Shown: in pieces, positions 1-6,109 of the stretch
How the letters are laid out: every line of letters begins with the position of its first letter
Position numbering within the stretch: the first letter of the stretch is position 1
NCBI GenBank assembly: GCA_016936035.1
Contig: JAFGPU010000296.1
Location: 1-7,379, forward strand
Length of the DNA stretch: 7,379 bases
Source: Acidimicrobiales bacterium
GTDB lineage: Bacteria > Actinomycetota > Acidimicrobiia > Acidimicrobiales > VFJN01
Direction of reading: 5' to 3'
Position numbers and translations under genes: made by a program
Notes under the pieces: generated by a model
The model's input: the letters and a program-made list of their open reading frames with translations, nothing else
What the model was told of the DNA's origin: nothing
Databases searched by the model: none

Positions 1-1778
1 AGATCTCCGAGACGTTCCTCGACATGCTGCTGGCCTTCCTGACCATGTTCGCCGGCATCGCCCTGCTGGTGGCCACGTTCAGCATCTACAACACCTTCTC
101 GATCATCGTCGCCCAGCGCACCCGCCAGGCCGCCCTGCTGCGCGCGCTCGGGGCGGTGCGGGGGCAGGTCCTCCGGTCGGTGGTGGCCGAGGCGCTGCTG
201 GTCGGCATCGTCGCCTCGCTCGTCGGGTTGGTCGGCGGCATCGGCATCGCCGGGCTGCTCAAGGGCCTGTTCGACGCCGTCGGGTTCGCCCTGCCGGCCG
301 GGGGCACGATCGTCACCACCGGGACGATCGTCACGGGCCTGGTGGTCGGGGTGATCGTGACCCTGCTGGCCGGCGTGTTCCCGGCGGTGAAGGCCTCGCG
401 GATCGCCCCCCTGGCGGCCATCCGCGACGTCGCCGTCGAGCGCACCACCCCGTCGCGGGCCCGCATCGTGCTCGGCGTGGCCACCGCCGTGATCGGCATC
501 GGCACGACCCTGGTGGCGGCGCTCGGCGACGAGGACATGCTGGGCGTCGTGGGCGTCGGTGCGGTGCTCACCGTGGTGGGCGCCGTGGTGCTCGGGCCGG
601 TGGTGGCCCGCCCCGCGGCCTCGCTGCTGGGCGCTCCGGTCGCCCGCCTGCGGGGCATGACCGGCGGGCTCGCCCGCCAGAACGCCGTGCGCAACCCCCG
701 GCGCACGGCGGGCACGTCCTCGGCGCTGATGGTGGGCGTCGCCGTGGTCACCCTGTTCACGGTGTTCGCCGCCTCGCTGCAGGCCTCGCTCGACGACACC
801 ATCGACCGGTCCTTCGGTGGCGACCTGGTGGTCAACTCCGGAGTGTTCGGCGGCGGCGGCATCAGCCCCGAGCTCGCCACCGAGGTGGCTGCCCTGCCCG
901 AGATCGACCTGGCCGTGGGCGTCGGCACGGGTGCCGCCGAGATCGACGGCGCCACCAAGGAGATGTCGATCACCGAGCCGGGCGAGCTGTCCCGCGTGCT
1001 CGACCTGGGTGTCAGCGACGGGTCCCTCGACGACCTGGGTGACGGCATGGCGGTGTCGGAGGCGACGGCCACCTCGAACGGCTGGCGGGTGGGCGACGTC
1101 GTGCCGGTCACCTTCGCGGACGGGCAGACCGAGGACCTGACGATCGGCGCCACCTACGAGACCGACGAGATCGCCGGTGGCTACCTGCTGCCCCGCACGG
1201 TGTGGACGCCCCACGCGGTGCAGGACGTCGACGCGATGGTCATGGTCGAGGCGGCCGAGGGCACGTCGGTGACCGAAGCCAAGGAGGCGGTGACCCGGGT
1301 GGCCGACCGCTTCGGCGGGCCCGAGGTCGAGGACCGCACCGAGTTCGCCGCCACGATGACGACCGGCGTCGACATGATGCTGGGCATCATCTACGCCCTG
1401 CTGGCGCTGGCCATCGTCATCGCCCTGATGGGCATCGCGAACACGCTGTCGCTGTCGATCCACGAGCGCACCCGCGAGCTCGGCCTGCTGCGGGCCGTCG
1501 GCCAGACCCGGCGCCAGGTGCGGTCGATGGTGCGGTGGGAGTCGGTGGTCATCGCCACCTTCGGCACCGTCGCCGGCATCGGCCTCGGCGTGTTCCTGGG
1601 GTGGGCGCTGGTGCAGGCCGTGGGCACCGCCTCCGGCGGCCTCGGGGTCTTCGCCCTGCCGGCCGGGCGCCTGGCCGTGGTGCTCGTCGTGGGCGCCGTC
1701 GCCGGTGTGCTCGCCGGTGTGCGCCCGTCCCGCCGGGCGGCGCGCCTCGACGTGCTGGCGGCGATCGGCACCGAGTAG
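1..1778 (+). CDS. FtsX/MacB-type ABC transporter permease, 5'-truncated by the window edge
   Basis: This is the C-terminal part (591 residues, reading frame beginning at base 3) of an integral-membrane permease that works with an ABC ATPase, typically moving lipids, lipoproteins or peptides, or acting mechanically on the envelope. The frame is open to base 1, and the first visible ATG (base 24) lies inside a membrane helix, so the true start is upstream. Two FtsX-like domains are visible. The first (about nt 24-440) has helices followed by the cytoplasmic QRTRQAALLRALGA segment and ends FPAVKASRIAPLAAI. The second (about nt 1368-1775) has HERTRELGLLRAVGQTRRQV and ends RPSRRAARLDVLAAIGTE. Between them lie two further helices (about nt 460-620), a helix at about nt 714-790 and an extracellular domain (about nt 790-1365). 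Two homologous halves are usual for the roughly 850-residue members of this family. The ATPase partner is probably encoded upstream, outside the window. Substrate unknown. Confidence 0.93.
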   Translation, partial: ISETFLDMLLAFLTMFAGIALLVATFSIYNTFSIIVAQRTRQAALLRALGAVRGQVLRSVVAEALLVGIVASLVGLVGGIGIAGLLKGLFDAVGFALPAGGTIVTTGTIVTGLVVGVIVTLLAGVFPAVKASRIAPLAAIRDVAVERTTPSRARIVLGVATAVIGIGTTLVAALGDEDMLGVVGVGAVLTVVGAVVLGPVVARPAASLLGAPVARLRGMTGGLARQNAVRNPRRTAGTSSALMVGVAVVTLFTVFAASLQASLDDTIDRSFGGDLVVNSGVFGGGGISPELATEVAALPEIDLAVGVGTGAAEIDGATKEMSITEPGELSRVLDLGVSDGSLDDLGDGMAVSEATATSNGWRVGDVVPVTFADGQTEDLTIGATYETDEIAGGYLLPRTVWTPHAVQDVDAMVMVEAAEGTSVTEAKEAVTRVADRFGGPEVEDRTEFAATMTTGVDMMLGIIYALLALAIVIALMGIANTLSLSIHERTRELGLLRAVGQTRRQVRSMVRWESVVIATFGTVAGIGLGVFLGWALVQAVGTASGGLGVFALPAGRLAVVLVVGAVAGVLAGVRPSRRAARLDVLAAIGTE

Positions 1779-1785
1779 CGCGACC

Positions 1786-1827
1786 GGTCGCGGGTGGCGC
1801 CGCCCTCACGCGGCGCCGCCCGCGGCC
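1786..1827 (+). terminator. Strong hairpin downstream of the ABC permease gene
   Basis: Bases 1786-1803 pair with 1810-1827 around the six-base loop CCTCAC. All 18 positions pair without interruption, 16 Watson-Crick and two G-U (1795/1818 and 1788/1825). The G-U pairs hold only in plus-strand RNA, which fits a terminator for the permease gene ending at 1778. There is no T-run after it, as is common in high-GC actinobacteria. The left arm overlaps a perfect 14 bp palindrome, CGCGACCGGTCGCG, at 1779-1792 directly after the stop codon, so an alternative smaller hairpin is possible. Confidence 0.7.
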
Positions 1828-1863
1828 TCGCCGACCGGCGCGACGCGGCGGGCTCCGCAGGGC

Positions 1864-1879
1864 CCGCCGCCTGCGGCGG
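1864..1879 (-). terminator. GC hairpin downstream of the folP-family gene
   Basis: CCGCCGC at 1864-1870 pairs with GCGGCGG at 1873-1879. It lies 17 bp beyond the stop codon of the minus-strand folP-family gene (1897). A competing hairpin pairs 1845-1853 with 1862-1870 (nine pairs). No U-tract follows. Position and stability suggest a terminator closing the minus-strand cluster, but the loop is very tight (two to four bases), so the exact fold is uncertain. Confidence 0.4.
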
Positions 1880-1896
1880 CCGGTGTGCAGGTCGGG

Positions 1897-2811
1897 TCAG
1901 GCGGTGGGGCGCTGGTGGCGGAGCCCGTCGGCGAGGCGGGTGCCGGCGGGCAGGTCGGACCGGCCCGCCAGCACGGCGGCCACGGCCAGGTAGTCGGCCA
2001 CCACGTCGACGTCGTGCACGCGCAGGATCGTGCCGGGGTGGCCCAGCACGTGGCCCACGGCGGCGAGCGTGCCCCCGAGGCGCTCGCGGGGCGGGCGGGC
2101 GGTGATGGCACCGATGAAGTCCTTGCGCGACAGGGCGAGCAGCAGCGGCCGGCCGAGGGCCCGCACCTCGCCGAGGTTGCGCAGCACCTCGACCGTCTGC
2201 GCCGGTGTCTTGGCGAAGTCGGGGCCGGGGTCGAGGATCGTGGCGTCGGCCGCCACACCGGCAGCCGCTGCGACGTCGAGGCGGTCGCGGAGGAACCCGA
2301 CGACGTCGGCCGTCACGCCGCCGGAGCGGGCGTACAGCGCGTCGTCGAGCACCTTGTGTTTGGGGCGCGACCGGGTGTGCATGATCACCAGGCCCGCTCC
2401 CGCCGCGGCGACCAGGCCCGCGACCTCGGGGTAGAGCAGGCCGCTGACGTCGTTGACGATGGCGGCCCCGGCGTCGAGCACGGCCTCCACCACCGCCGGG
2501 CGGTAGGTGTCGACCGAGATGACGGCGTCGGGCGCGGCGCCGTGCAGCCCCGCGACCACGGGCACCACCCGGGCGATCTCGTCCTCGGCGGCCACCTCGG
2601 GCACGCCCGTGATGCCCGACTGGCCGCCGACGTCGATGATCTGCGCGCCCTGTGCCACCTGCTCGAGGCCGAGGGCAACCCGGTCGTCGACGGTGCGGTG
2701 CTCGCCGGCGTCCGAGAACGAGTCCGGGGTGGCGTTGACGATGCCCATCAGGACGGGCTCGGCGAGGTCGAGGGCGCGCCCGCGCACGACCAGGGGCGGA
2801 GGAGGGCTCAC
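1897..2811 (-). CDS. folP: Dihydropteroate synthase family protein (FolP-like)
   Basis: A 304-residue pterin-binding TIM-barrel protein. Canonical members condense dihydropterin pyrophosphate with p-aminobenzoate to give dihydropteroate in folate synthesis. Family motifs appear in order: MGIVNATPDSFSD (22-34), IDVGG (59-63), ISVDT (98-102), IVNDVSG (118-124), VIMH (142-145), LDPGPDFAKT (193-202), SRKDFIG (228-234) and RVHDV (264-268). The residues matching the pterin and phosphate sites (N26, D60, D101, N120, D194, K230, R264, H266) are all present. The loop after IDVGG reads QSGITGVPEV rather than the usual ESTRPGA, so the p-aminobenzoate loop is altered. The start is the GTG at 2811, the most upstream start before an in-frame stop; there is no good ribosome-binding site. 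It lies 98 bp after gpgS on the same strand and is probably co-transcribed. It could be the sole folate enzyme or a FolP2-like paralogue of different function. Confidence 0.9.
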   Translation of the reverse strand: MSPPPPLVVRGRALDLAEPVLMGIVNATPDSFSDAGEHRTVDDRVALGLEQVAQGAQIIDVGGQSGITGVPEVAAEDEIARVVPVVAGLHGAAPDAVISVDTYRPAVVEAVLDAGAAIVNDVSGLLYPEVAGLVAAAGAGLVIMHTRSRPKHKVLDDALYARSGGVTADVVGFLRDRLDVAAAAGVAADATILDPGPDFAKTPAQTVEVLRNLGEVRALGRPLLLALSRKDFIGAITARPPRERLGGTLAAVGHVLGHPGTILRVHDVDVVADYLAVAAVLAGRSDLPAGTRLADGLRHQRPTA

Positions 2812-2831
2812 CGTCGCCAGGCTACGACGCC

Positions 2832-2847
2832 GCCGTCCGCGGACGGC
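2832..2847. repeat. Perfect 16 bp palindrome between gpgS and folP
   Basis: GCCGTCCGCGGACGGC is its own reverse complement. It sits 20 bp upstream of the folP start and 62 bp after the gpgS stop. As RNA it could form a six-pair stem with a CGCG loop. It could be a partial terminator or attenuator that lowers folP expression relative to gpgS, or a protein-binding site. Which one is not decidable from sequence. Confidence 0.4.
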
Positions 2848-2892
2848 CGGTCGCGGTGGGGTCGGTGGTCGGGATGGCGATGGTGCGGCCCA

Positions 2893-2922
2893 CCGGCATC
2901 ACGCCGGCGTCACGCCGGCATC
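2893..2922 (-). repeat. 11 bp tandem repeat, about 2.7 copies, spanning the gpgS stop codon
   Basis: Read on the minus strand the units are GATGCCGGCGT, GACGCCGGCGT and GATGCCGG. The gpgS stop codon TGA (2910-2912) lies at the junction of the first two units. The same bases contain a seven-pair inverted repeat, GCCGGCG-TCA-CGCCGGC (2903-2919), with the stop codon in its loop. This is probably a small slippage product that could also act as a weak hairpin. Confidence 0.5.
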
Positions 2923-4007
2923 GGGTCGGGATCGGTGGGGGCAGGTCCGGCGGCGCCGTTGGTCGACGCGTCCGCTCGGGCGGCGGTTCCCTCTCGCTCG
3001 GGTCGTGGTGACGACCGCCGCAGGCGCGACCGGCGCCCGCTCGGGCCGGGGGGCCCGGGCTCGGGCGGGGCCGGGGGCCCGGCCATCAGCTCGAACGTGG
3101 TCGACAGGGGCGGGAGCTCGCCGAAACCTCGCACCAGTGGCGGGTGGCCCGGGCGCACGAGCGTGGCCGGGTTGGCCATCCGCACGCCGGCGCGATCGAG
3201 CGCGGTCTGCAGCACCACCAGCGACTGGGGACCGAGGTCGTCGAGCGAGCGGTTGCGGTGCACGCGGGTGCCGAGATCGACCTGCGCCATCGCCGCCACG
3301 CCGACGGTCTCGGCCACGTCGATGATGAGGCCGATGTCGACGCCGTACCCCCGGACGAAGGGCAGGCGCTCGAGCAGCTCCCGGCGCCCGCCGAACTCGC
3401 CCGACAGGGGCTGCACGATCGAGGACAGGTGGGGGAACAGGGTGGCGATGACCGGTCGGGCCATCAGCTCTGTGGTGCGGCCTCCGCCGACCGCGCCGGT
3501 GAGCGGCCGTTCGTAGAAGCCCTTGACGAAGCTGATGTCGGGGTCGGTGAAGAGCGGGCCGAGCAGACCGATGATGAAGCGCGAGCCGAAGTCGCGGATG
3601 TCGGCGTCGCACCAGAGCACGATGTCGCCCTTCGACACGTGGAGCGAGCGCCAGAGCGCCTCGCCCTTGCCGCCCCCGCCCGCGATCTCGGGCAGGACGT
3701 CGGCGGCGGTCACCACGTCGGCCCCGGCCTCGGCGGCGACGGTGCCGGTGGCGTCGTCCGAGTGGTCGTCGATGACGATGACCTCGTCCACCAGCCCGAG
3801 GCGCTCCACGAGGAAGCGGCGCACCCGGTGGACGACCCAGCCGACGGTCGCCTGCTCGTTGTGCGCAGGGATGCAGACCGACACGACGTGGTCGCCCTTG
3901 GCCTCGACGAGGGCGCGCAGGGGCACGTCGCGGTAGTGCCGCGTTGCGATCGGCGTGATCGATCGGCCGGGGGGTGCGATCGGCAAGATAGATCGACGAT
4001 TCGTCAT
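2910..4007 (-). CDS. gpgS: Glucosyl-3-phosphoglycerate synthase
   Basis: A GT-A fold, family-81 retaining glycosyltransferase. It transfers glucose from NDP-glucose to 3-phosphoglycerate, the first step toward glucosylglycerate and the methylglucose lipopolysaccharides of actinobacteria. Numbered from the ATG at 4007 (365 aa), the visible motifs are: IPAHNE (46-51), DDHSDD (80-85), KGEALWRSL (114-122), the metal-binding DAD (134-136), KGFYERPL (162-169), GGGRTTELMARP (174-185), QPLSGEFGGRRELL (199-212), GYGVDIGL (220-227) and LGTRVHRNRSLDDL (245-258), whose histidine is the expected metal ligand. These match mycobacterial GpgS closely. A TTG immediately upstream (4010) would add one residue; ATG is preferred, though no Shine-Dalgarno is evident. 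The last 56 residues or so (310-365) are a Pro/Arg-rich tail, probably disordered and not part of the catalytic core. It is transcribed toward folP. Confidence 0.93.
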   Translation of the reverse strand: MTNRRSILPIAPPGRSITPIATRHYRDVPLRALVEAKGDHVVSVCIPAHNEQATVGWVVHRVRRFLVERLGLVDEVIVIDDHSDDATGTVAAEAGADVVTAADVLPEIAGGGGKGEALWRSLHVSKGDIVLWCDADIRDFGSRFIIGLLGPLFTDPDISFVKGFYERPLTGAVGGGRTTELMARPVIATLFPHLSSIVQPLSGEFGGRRELLERLPFVRGYGVDIGLIIDVAETVGVAAMAQVDLGTRVHRNRSLDDLGPQSLVVLQTALDRAGVRMANPATLVRPGHPPLVRGFGELPPLSTTFELMAGPPAPPEPGPPGPSGRRSRLRRSSPRPEREGTAARADASTNGAAGPAPTDPDPMPA

Positions 4008-4039
4008 CAATCGGTCAGACAGGGAGGGGCGTTGCCCGC

Positions 4040-4067
4040 ACCCTAACCGGCACCACTACCCCGTCAA
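4040..4067 (-). promoter_or_regulatory. Putative sigma-70-type promoter for gpgS
   Basis: On the minus strand, TTGACG (4067-4062) is followed after 16 bp by TAGGGT (4045-4040). The first is one base from the TTGACA -35 consensus. The second fits the TANNNT -10 pattern of actinobacteria. Initiation would fall near 4033, giving a leader of about 26 bases before the ATG at 4007. It lies in the 81 bp gap after the nitroreductase gene, suggesting gpgS-folP can be transcribed independently. Recognised by pattern only. Confidence 0.5.
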
Positions 4068-4088
4068 CCCTGGCGTCAGCCCCGGGCG

Positions 4089-4775
4089 TCAGGCCTCCGA
4101 CCGGGGCCCGGCACTGCTGAAGCGCGTATCGGGGGGATCGACCGCCCACGGGGCAGGGCCGCCCCACGTGTCCTCGTACACGACCTCGCCGAGCGGCAGC
4201 CGTCGCACCGGACCGTGCCGGCCCTCGGGCACGCCCAGCGTGATCGTGGCCGCGATCACCACCTCGTCGGGGATGCGCAGCACACGGCGCAGGTCGACCT
4301 CGACGAACCCGTGCCACATGGACAGGACCCCGCCGTACCCCAGCGCCCGAGCCGCCAGCAGCAGGTTCTGGCAGGCGGGGTACACCGACGCCCCCTCAGA
4401 GATGTGCGGCGCCCGCCAGCGCTCGATGCACGCGAGCACCACGACGGGCGTCTGCTCGAAGCGATCGACGTACGCCTGCATCGCCTGCGCGGCCCGCGCC
4501 TTGGGCGAGTCGGGATCGGCGCCCGAGCCGCGGTCGAAGCCGTGGGTGTCGCGCTTCGCCCCCCAACCGGCGCGGTACGCCTCACCCAGCAGGGCCTTGG
4601 CCTCGGTGGCCGCCGGCCCGTCGCGGAGGACGAGGAAGCGGGCCGGCTGGCGGTTCGACCCCGACGGTGCTCGGGTGGCGTGCCACAGCATGGCGGCCAG
4701 GTCGTCCTCGGGGATCGGGTCGGGCCGGTAGCGGCGGATGGCCCGGGTGGTGGCGAGGCCGTCGAGCAGGTCCAT
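4089..4775 (-). CDS. Nitroreductase family flavoprotein
   Basis: A 228-residue FMN-dependent oxidoreductase of the nitroreductase fold, normally a cytoplasmic dimer using NAD(P)H to reduce nitro groups, quinones, flavins or other acceptors. The N-terminal FMN-phosphate motif TTRAIRRYRPDPIP (9-22) is followed by RAPSGSNRQPARFLVL (35-50). The second flavin/dimer segment is GASVYPACQNLLLAARALGY (128-147). Near the C-terminus is the GVPEGRHGPVRRLPLGEVV segment characteristic of the family. Length is normal. The start ATG has a strong Shine-Dalgarno, GGAGGAG, close upstream. The gene begins 33 bp after the stop of the alcohol dehydrogenase, so the two are probably one operon. The physiological substrate cannot be told from sequence; residues 71-107, between the conserved blocks, look subfamily-specific. 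Confidence 0.9.
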   Translation of the reverse strand: MDLLDGLATTRAIRRYRPDPIPEDDLAAMLWHATRAPSGSNRQPARFLVLRDGPAATEAKALLGEAYRAGWGAKRDTHGFDRGSGADPDSPKARAAQAMQAYVDRFEQTPVVVLACIERWRAPHISEGASVYPACQNLLLAARALGYGGVLSMWHGFVEVDLRRVLRIPDEVVIAATITLGVPEGRHGPVRRLPLGEVVYEDTWGGPAPWAVDPPDTRFSSAGPRSEA

Positions 4776-4779
4776 GGGG

Positions 4780-4786
4780 CTCCTCC
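4780..4786 (-). promoter_or_regulatory. Ribosome-binding site of the nitroreductase gene
   Basis: GGAGGAG on the minus strand lies four bases before the ATG at 4775. It is one of the two clearest Shine-Dalgarno sequences in the window and fixes the nitroreductase start. It lies in the 33 bp gap after the dehydrogenase stop. Confidence 0.75.
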
Positions 4787-4808
4787 GGTCGAGGGTCGGA
4801 TCCGGCGG

Positions 4809-5825
4809 TCAGGATCGGGCGTCGGGGGTCACGACCGCGCGGCCGCGCAGCTCGCCACCTGCGAGCGCCTCGTAGGCGCGCTCGACCTGCGCCAGGGGGA
4901 ACAGGTCCACGTCGCTGCGGATCAGCCCCCGGGTGGCCAGGTCGACCACGGCGTGCACGTCCGCGATGGACGATCCCTGGAAGGTGAACACCTCGGCGTC
5001 GCGCGGCAGGGAACCGAACCAGGGACGCCGCAGCGTGCCGCCTTCGGCCCCGACGAGGCCGAACGCGCCGTAGGGCCGGACGGCCGCCACGCCCGCAGCG
5101 ATCGTGTCGTCGTCACCCACGAAGTCGAGCACCACCTCGGCGTCACCGGCCGCGCCGACCGCGTCGTGCACGTCGTGGGCACCGAGGGTGCGCGCCACGT
5201 CCCGCCGGGCGGGGTTCGTGTCGACCGCGACCACGTGCGCCGGCGTCAGCGCCCGCAGCATCTGCACGGCGAAGGCGCCCAACCCCCCGGCACCGATCAC
5301 CACCGCGGTCGACCCGTCCGGTAGGCGGGACCTGACGCGGGCGACGGCGTGGTGGGCGGTCGCGCCCGCGTCGGTGAGCGGCGCGGCGTGCACCGGGTCC
5401 AGGGCGCCGAGCCGCACGACGGCCCGCGGGGCCGACGCGACCACATACCGTGCCAGCCCGCCGTCCCGGCCGTACCCGCGACCGGCCCACCCGTGCGGGC
5501 ACGCGCTGTCATGCCCGCGCCGGCACGCGGGGCACTCGCCGCACGACGCCGGCGACACCAGCGCGACGGGCTCGCCCTCGGCGTAGCCCGCCACGCCCGG
5601 TCCCCAGCCCGCGACATGGCCGGCGATCTCGTGGCCGAGGGTGAACGGCAGGTGCCACCCGAGCGCGCCGGCCACCTCGGCCGGCATGCGGGCCATCTGC
5701 AGGTCGGAGTGGCAGAGCCCGTTGCCGGTCACCTCCACCAGCACCTCGCCGGGGCCGGGCTCGGGCACGGGCACCTCGGTGAGCTGCGGGGGCTCGCCCC
5801 AACGGACGATGCGGTAGGCGGTCAT
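4809..5825 (-). CDS. Zinc-dependent, NAD-type alcohol dehydrogenase (MDR superfamily)
   Basis: A 338-residue medium-chain dehydrogenase interconverting alcohols and aldehydes or ketones. The GroES-like domain carries the catalytic-zinc residues C38 (GLCHSD, 36-41), H65 with E66 (TLGHE, 62-66) and D152 (APLTDAGAT, 148-156). Aspartate in place of the third zinc cysteine is seen in Rhodococcus ADH-A-like enzymes, which this resembles throughout. A complete structural-zinc lobe is present: C95, C98, C101, C109. The Rossmann domain has GAGGLG (178-183), with D202 at the end of the second strand, predicting NAD(H) preference. The start ATG at 5825 is chosen because GAGGGGG precedes it by three bases and MTAYRIV begins the conserved domain. 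An ATG four codons upstream (5837) lacks a ribosome-binding site. The frame stays open to 6188, but that stretch is low-complexity and non-homologous. It heads the probable dehydrogenase-nitroreductase operon. Substrate unknown. Confidence 0.92.
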   Translation of the reverse strand: MTAYRIVRWGEPPQLTEVPVPEPGPGEVLVEVTGNGLCHSDLQMARMPAEVAGALGWHLPFTLGHEIAGHVAGWGPGVAGYAEGEPVALVSPASCGECPACRRGHDSACPHGWAGRGYGRDGGLARYVVASAPRAVVRLGALDPVHAAPLTDAGATAHHAVARVRSRLPDGSTAVVIGAGGLGAFAVQMLRALTPAHVVAVDTNPARRDVARTLGAHDVHDAVGAAGDAEVVLDFVGDDDTIAAGVAAVRPYGAFGLVGAEGGTLRRPWFGSLPRDAEVFTFQGSSIADVHAVVDLATRGLIRSDVDLFPLAQVERAYEALAGGELRGRAVVTPDARS

Positions 5826-5828
5826 GGT

Positions 5829-5835
5829 CCCCCTC
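5829..5835 (-). promoter_or_regulatory. Ribosome-binding site deciding the alcohol dehydrogenase start
   Basis: GAGGGGG on the minus strand lies three bases before the ATG at 5825. The alternative in-frame ATG at 5837 overlaps the beginning of this element and has no purine-rich sequence of its own, so 5825 is the better start. Confidence 0.55.
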
Positions 5836-5846
5836 ATGCGGCCATC

Positions 5847-5871
5847 GTGGCGGGGCGCCGGCACCCGCCAC
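5847..5871. repeat. Inverted repeat GTGGCGGG-N9-CCCGCCAC upstream of the alcohol dehydrogenase
   Basis: A perfect 8 bp inverted repeat with a 9 bp spacer, beginning 22 bp upstream of the dehydrogenase start codon. The right arm recurs as CCCGCCACC at 5911-5919. An operator near the 5' end of the dehydrogenase transcript is plausible; it could also form an RNA hairpin in the leader. Confidence 0.45.
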
Positions 5872-5925
5872 CAGTCGGCACACGGCGGCCCCTGACGGGG
5901 GGCGCCGGGGCCCGCCACCGATCGG
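5852..5925. repeat. Imperfect 27 bp direct repeat, 47 bp apart (5852-5878 and 5899-5925)
   Basis: The two copies match at 23 of 27 positions. Both begin GGGGCGCCGG, continue with CCCGCCACC after two differing bases, and end TCGG. They overlap the inverted repeats in this region, so the whole may be a duplicated regulatory module. Confidence 0.5.
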
Positions 5926-5931
5926 GTGGCG
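5913..5931. repeat. Inverted repeat CGCCACC-GATCG-GGTGGCG
   Basis: A perfect 7 bp inverted repeat with a 5 bp spacer, 19 bp in all, the size and symmetry of an operator for a dimeric regulator such as TetR- or MarR-type proteins. Its half-site GGTGGCG/CGCCACC is shared with the repeat at 5847-5871. No regulator gene is in the window. Confidence 0.45.
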
Positions 5932-6035
5932 CGACCGGTCCGCCGGGCGGGGTGGGTCGGCCAGCCGGGCGGGTGCGCGCTTGGTTGCGCCTTGGTGACG
6001 ATGGCGGCGCGTGCTGCCCCCTGCGGCGCCCCGTG

Positions 6036-6055
6036 CAAGCGGGCGTCAAGCGGGC
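6036..6055. repeat. Direct repeat CAAGCGGGC, two copies with 11 bp period
   Basis: Identical nine-base units at 6036-6044 and 6047-6055, with a weaker third (7 of 9) at 6058-6066. The 11 bp period is about one helical turn, so bound protein would sit on one DNA face. They lie 52-82 bp upstream of the LLM start, where an activator or repressor would act. Confidence 0.4.
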
Positions 6056-6104
6056 ACCGAGCGCGCGGGCGCACAACAGAGGTGACATCCGCCGCCGCCC
6101 CGCT

Positions 6105-6109
6105 GGAGG
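6105..6109 (+). promoter_or_regulatory. Ribosome-binding site deciding the LLM oxidoreductase start
   Basis: GGAGG lies eight bases before the ATG at 6118, ideal spacing. It decides the start against the open frame continuing upstream to 5926, which has no comparable site and whose translation is low-complexity. Confidence 0.75.

Noticed and set aside
1..6. AGATCT (BglII site) at the very first bases, possibly a cloning boundary
   Set aside because: It falls within normal in-frame permease codons, and the reading frame continues naturally from it; a six-base match is easily chance.
1705..3516. A 603-codon open frame on the plus strand opposite folP and gpgS
   Set aside because: It is antisense to two genes with full family motifs. 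Its translation is Arg/Gly/Pro/His-rich without domains, and long antisense frames are expected in GC-rich DNA with few stop codons.
3945..3984. 10 bp direct repeat TGCGATCGGC, 30 bp apart, within the start of gpgS
   Set aside because: It lies in frame in the variable N-terminus, giving a short repeated PIA peptide motif. The repeat is too short to mean more.
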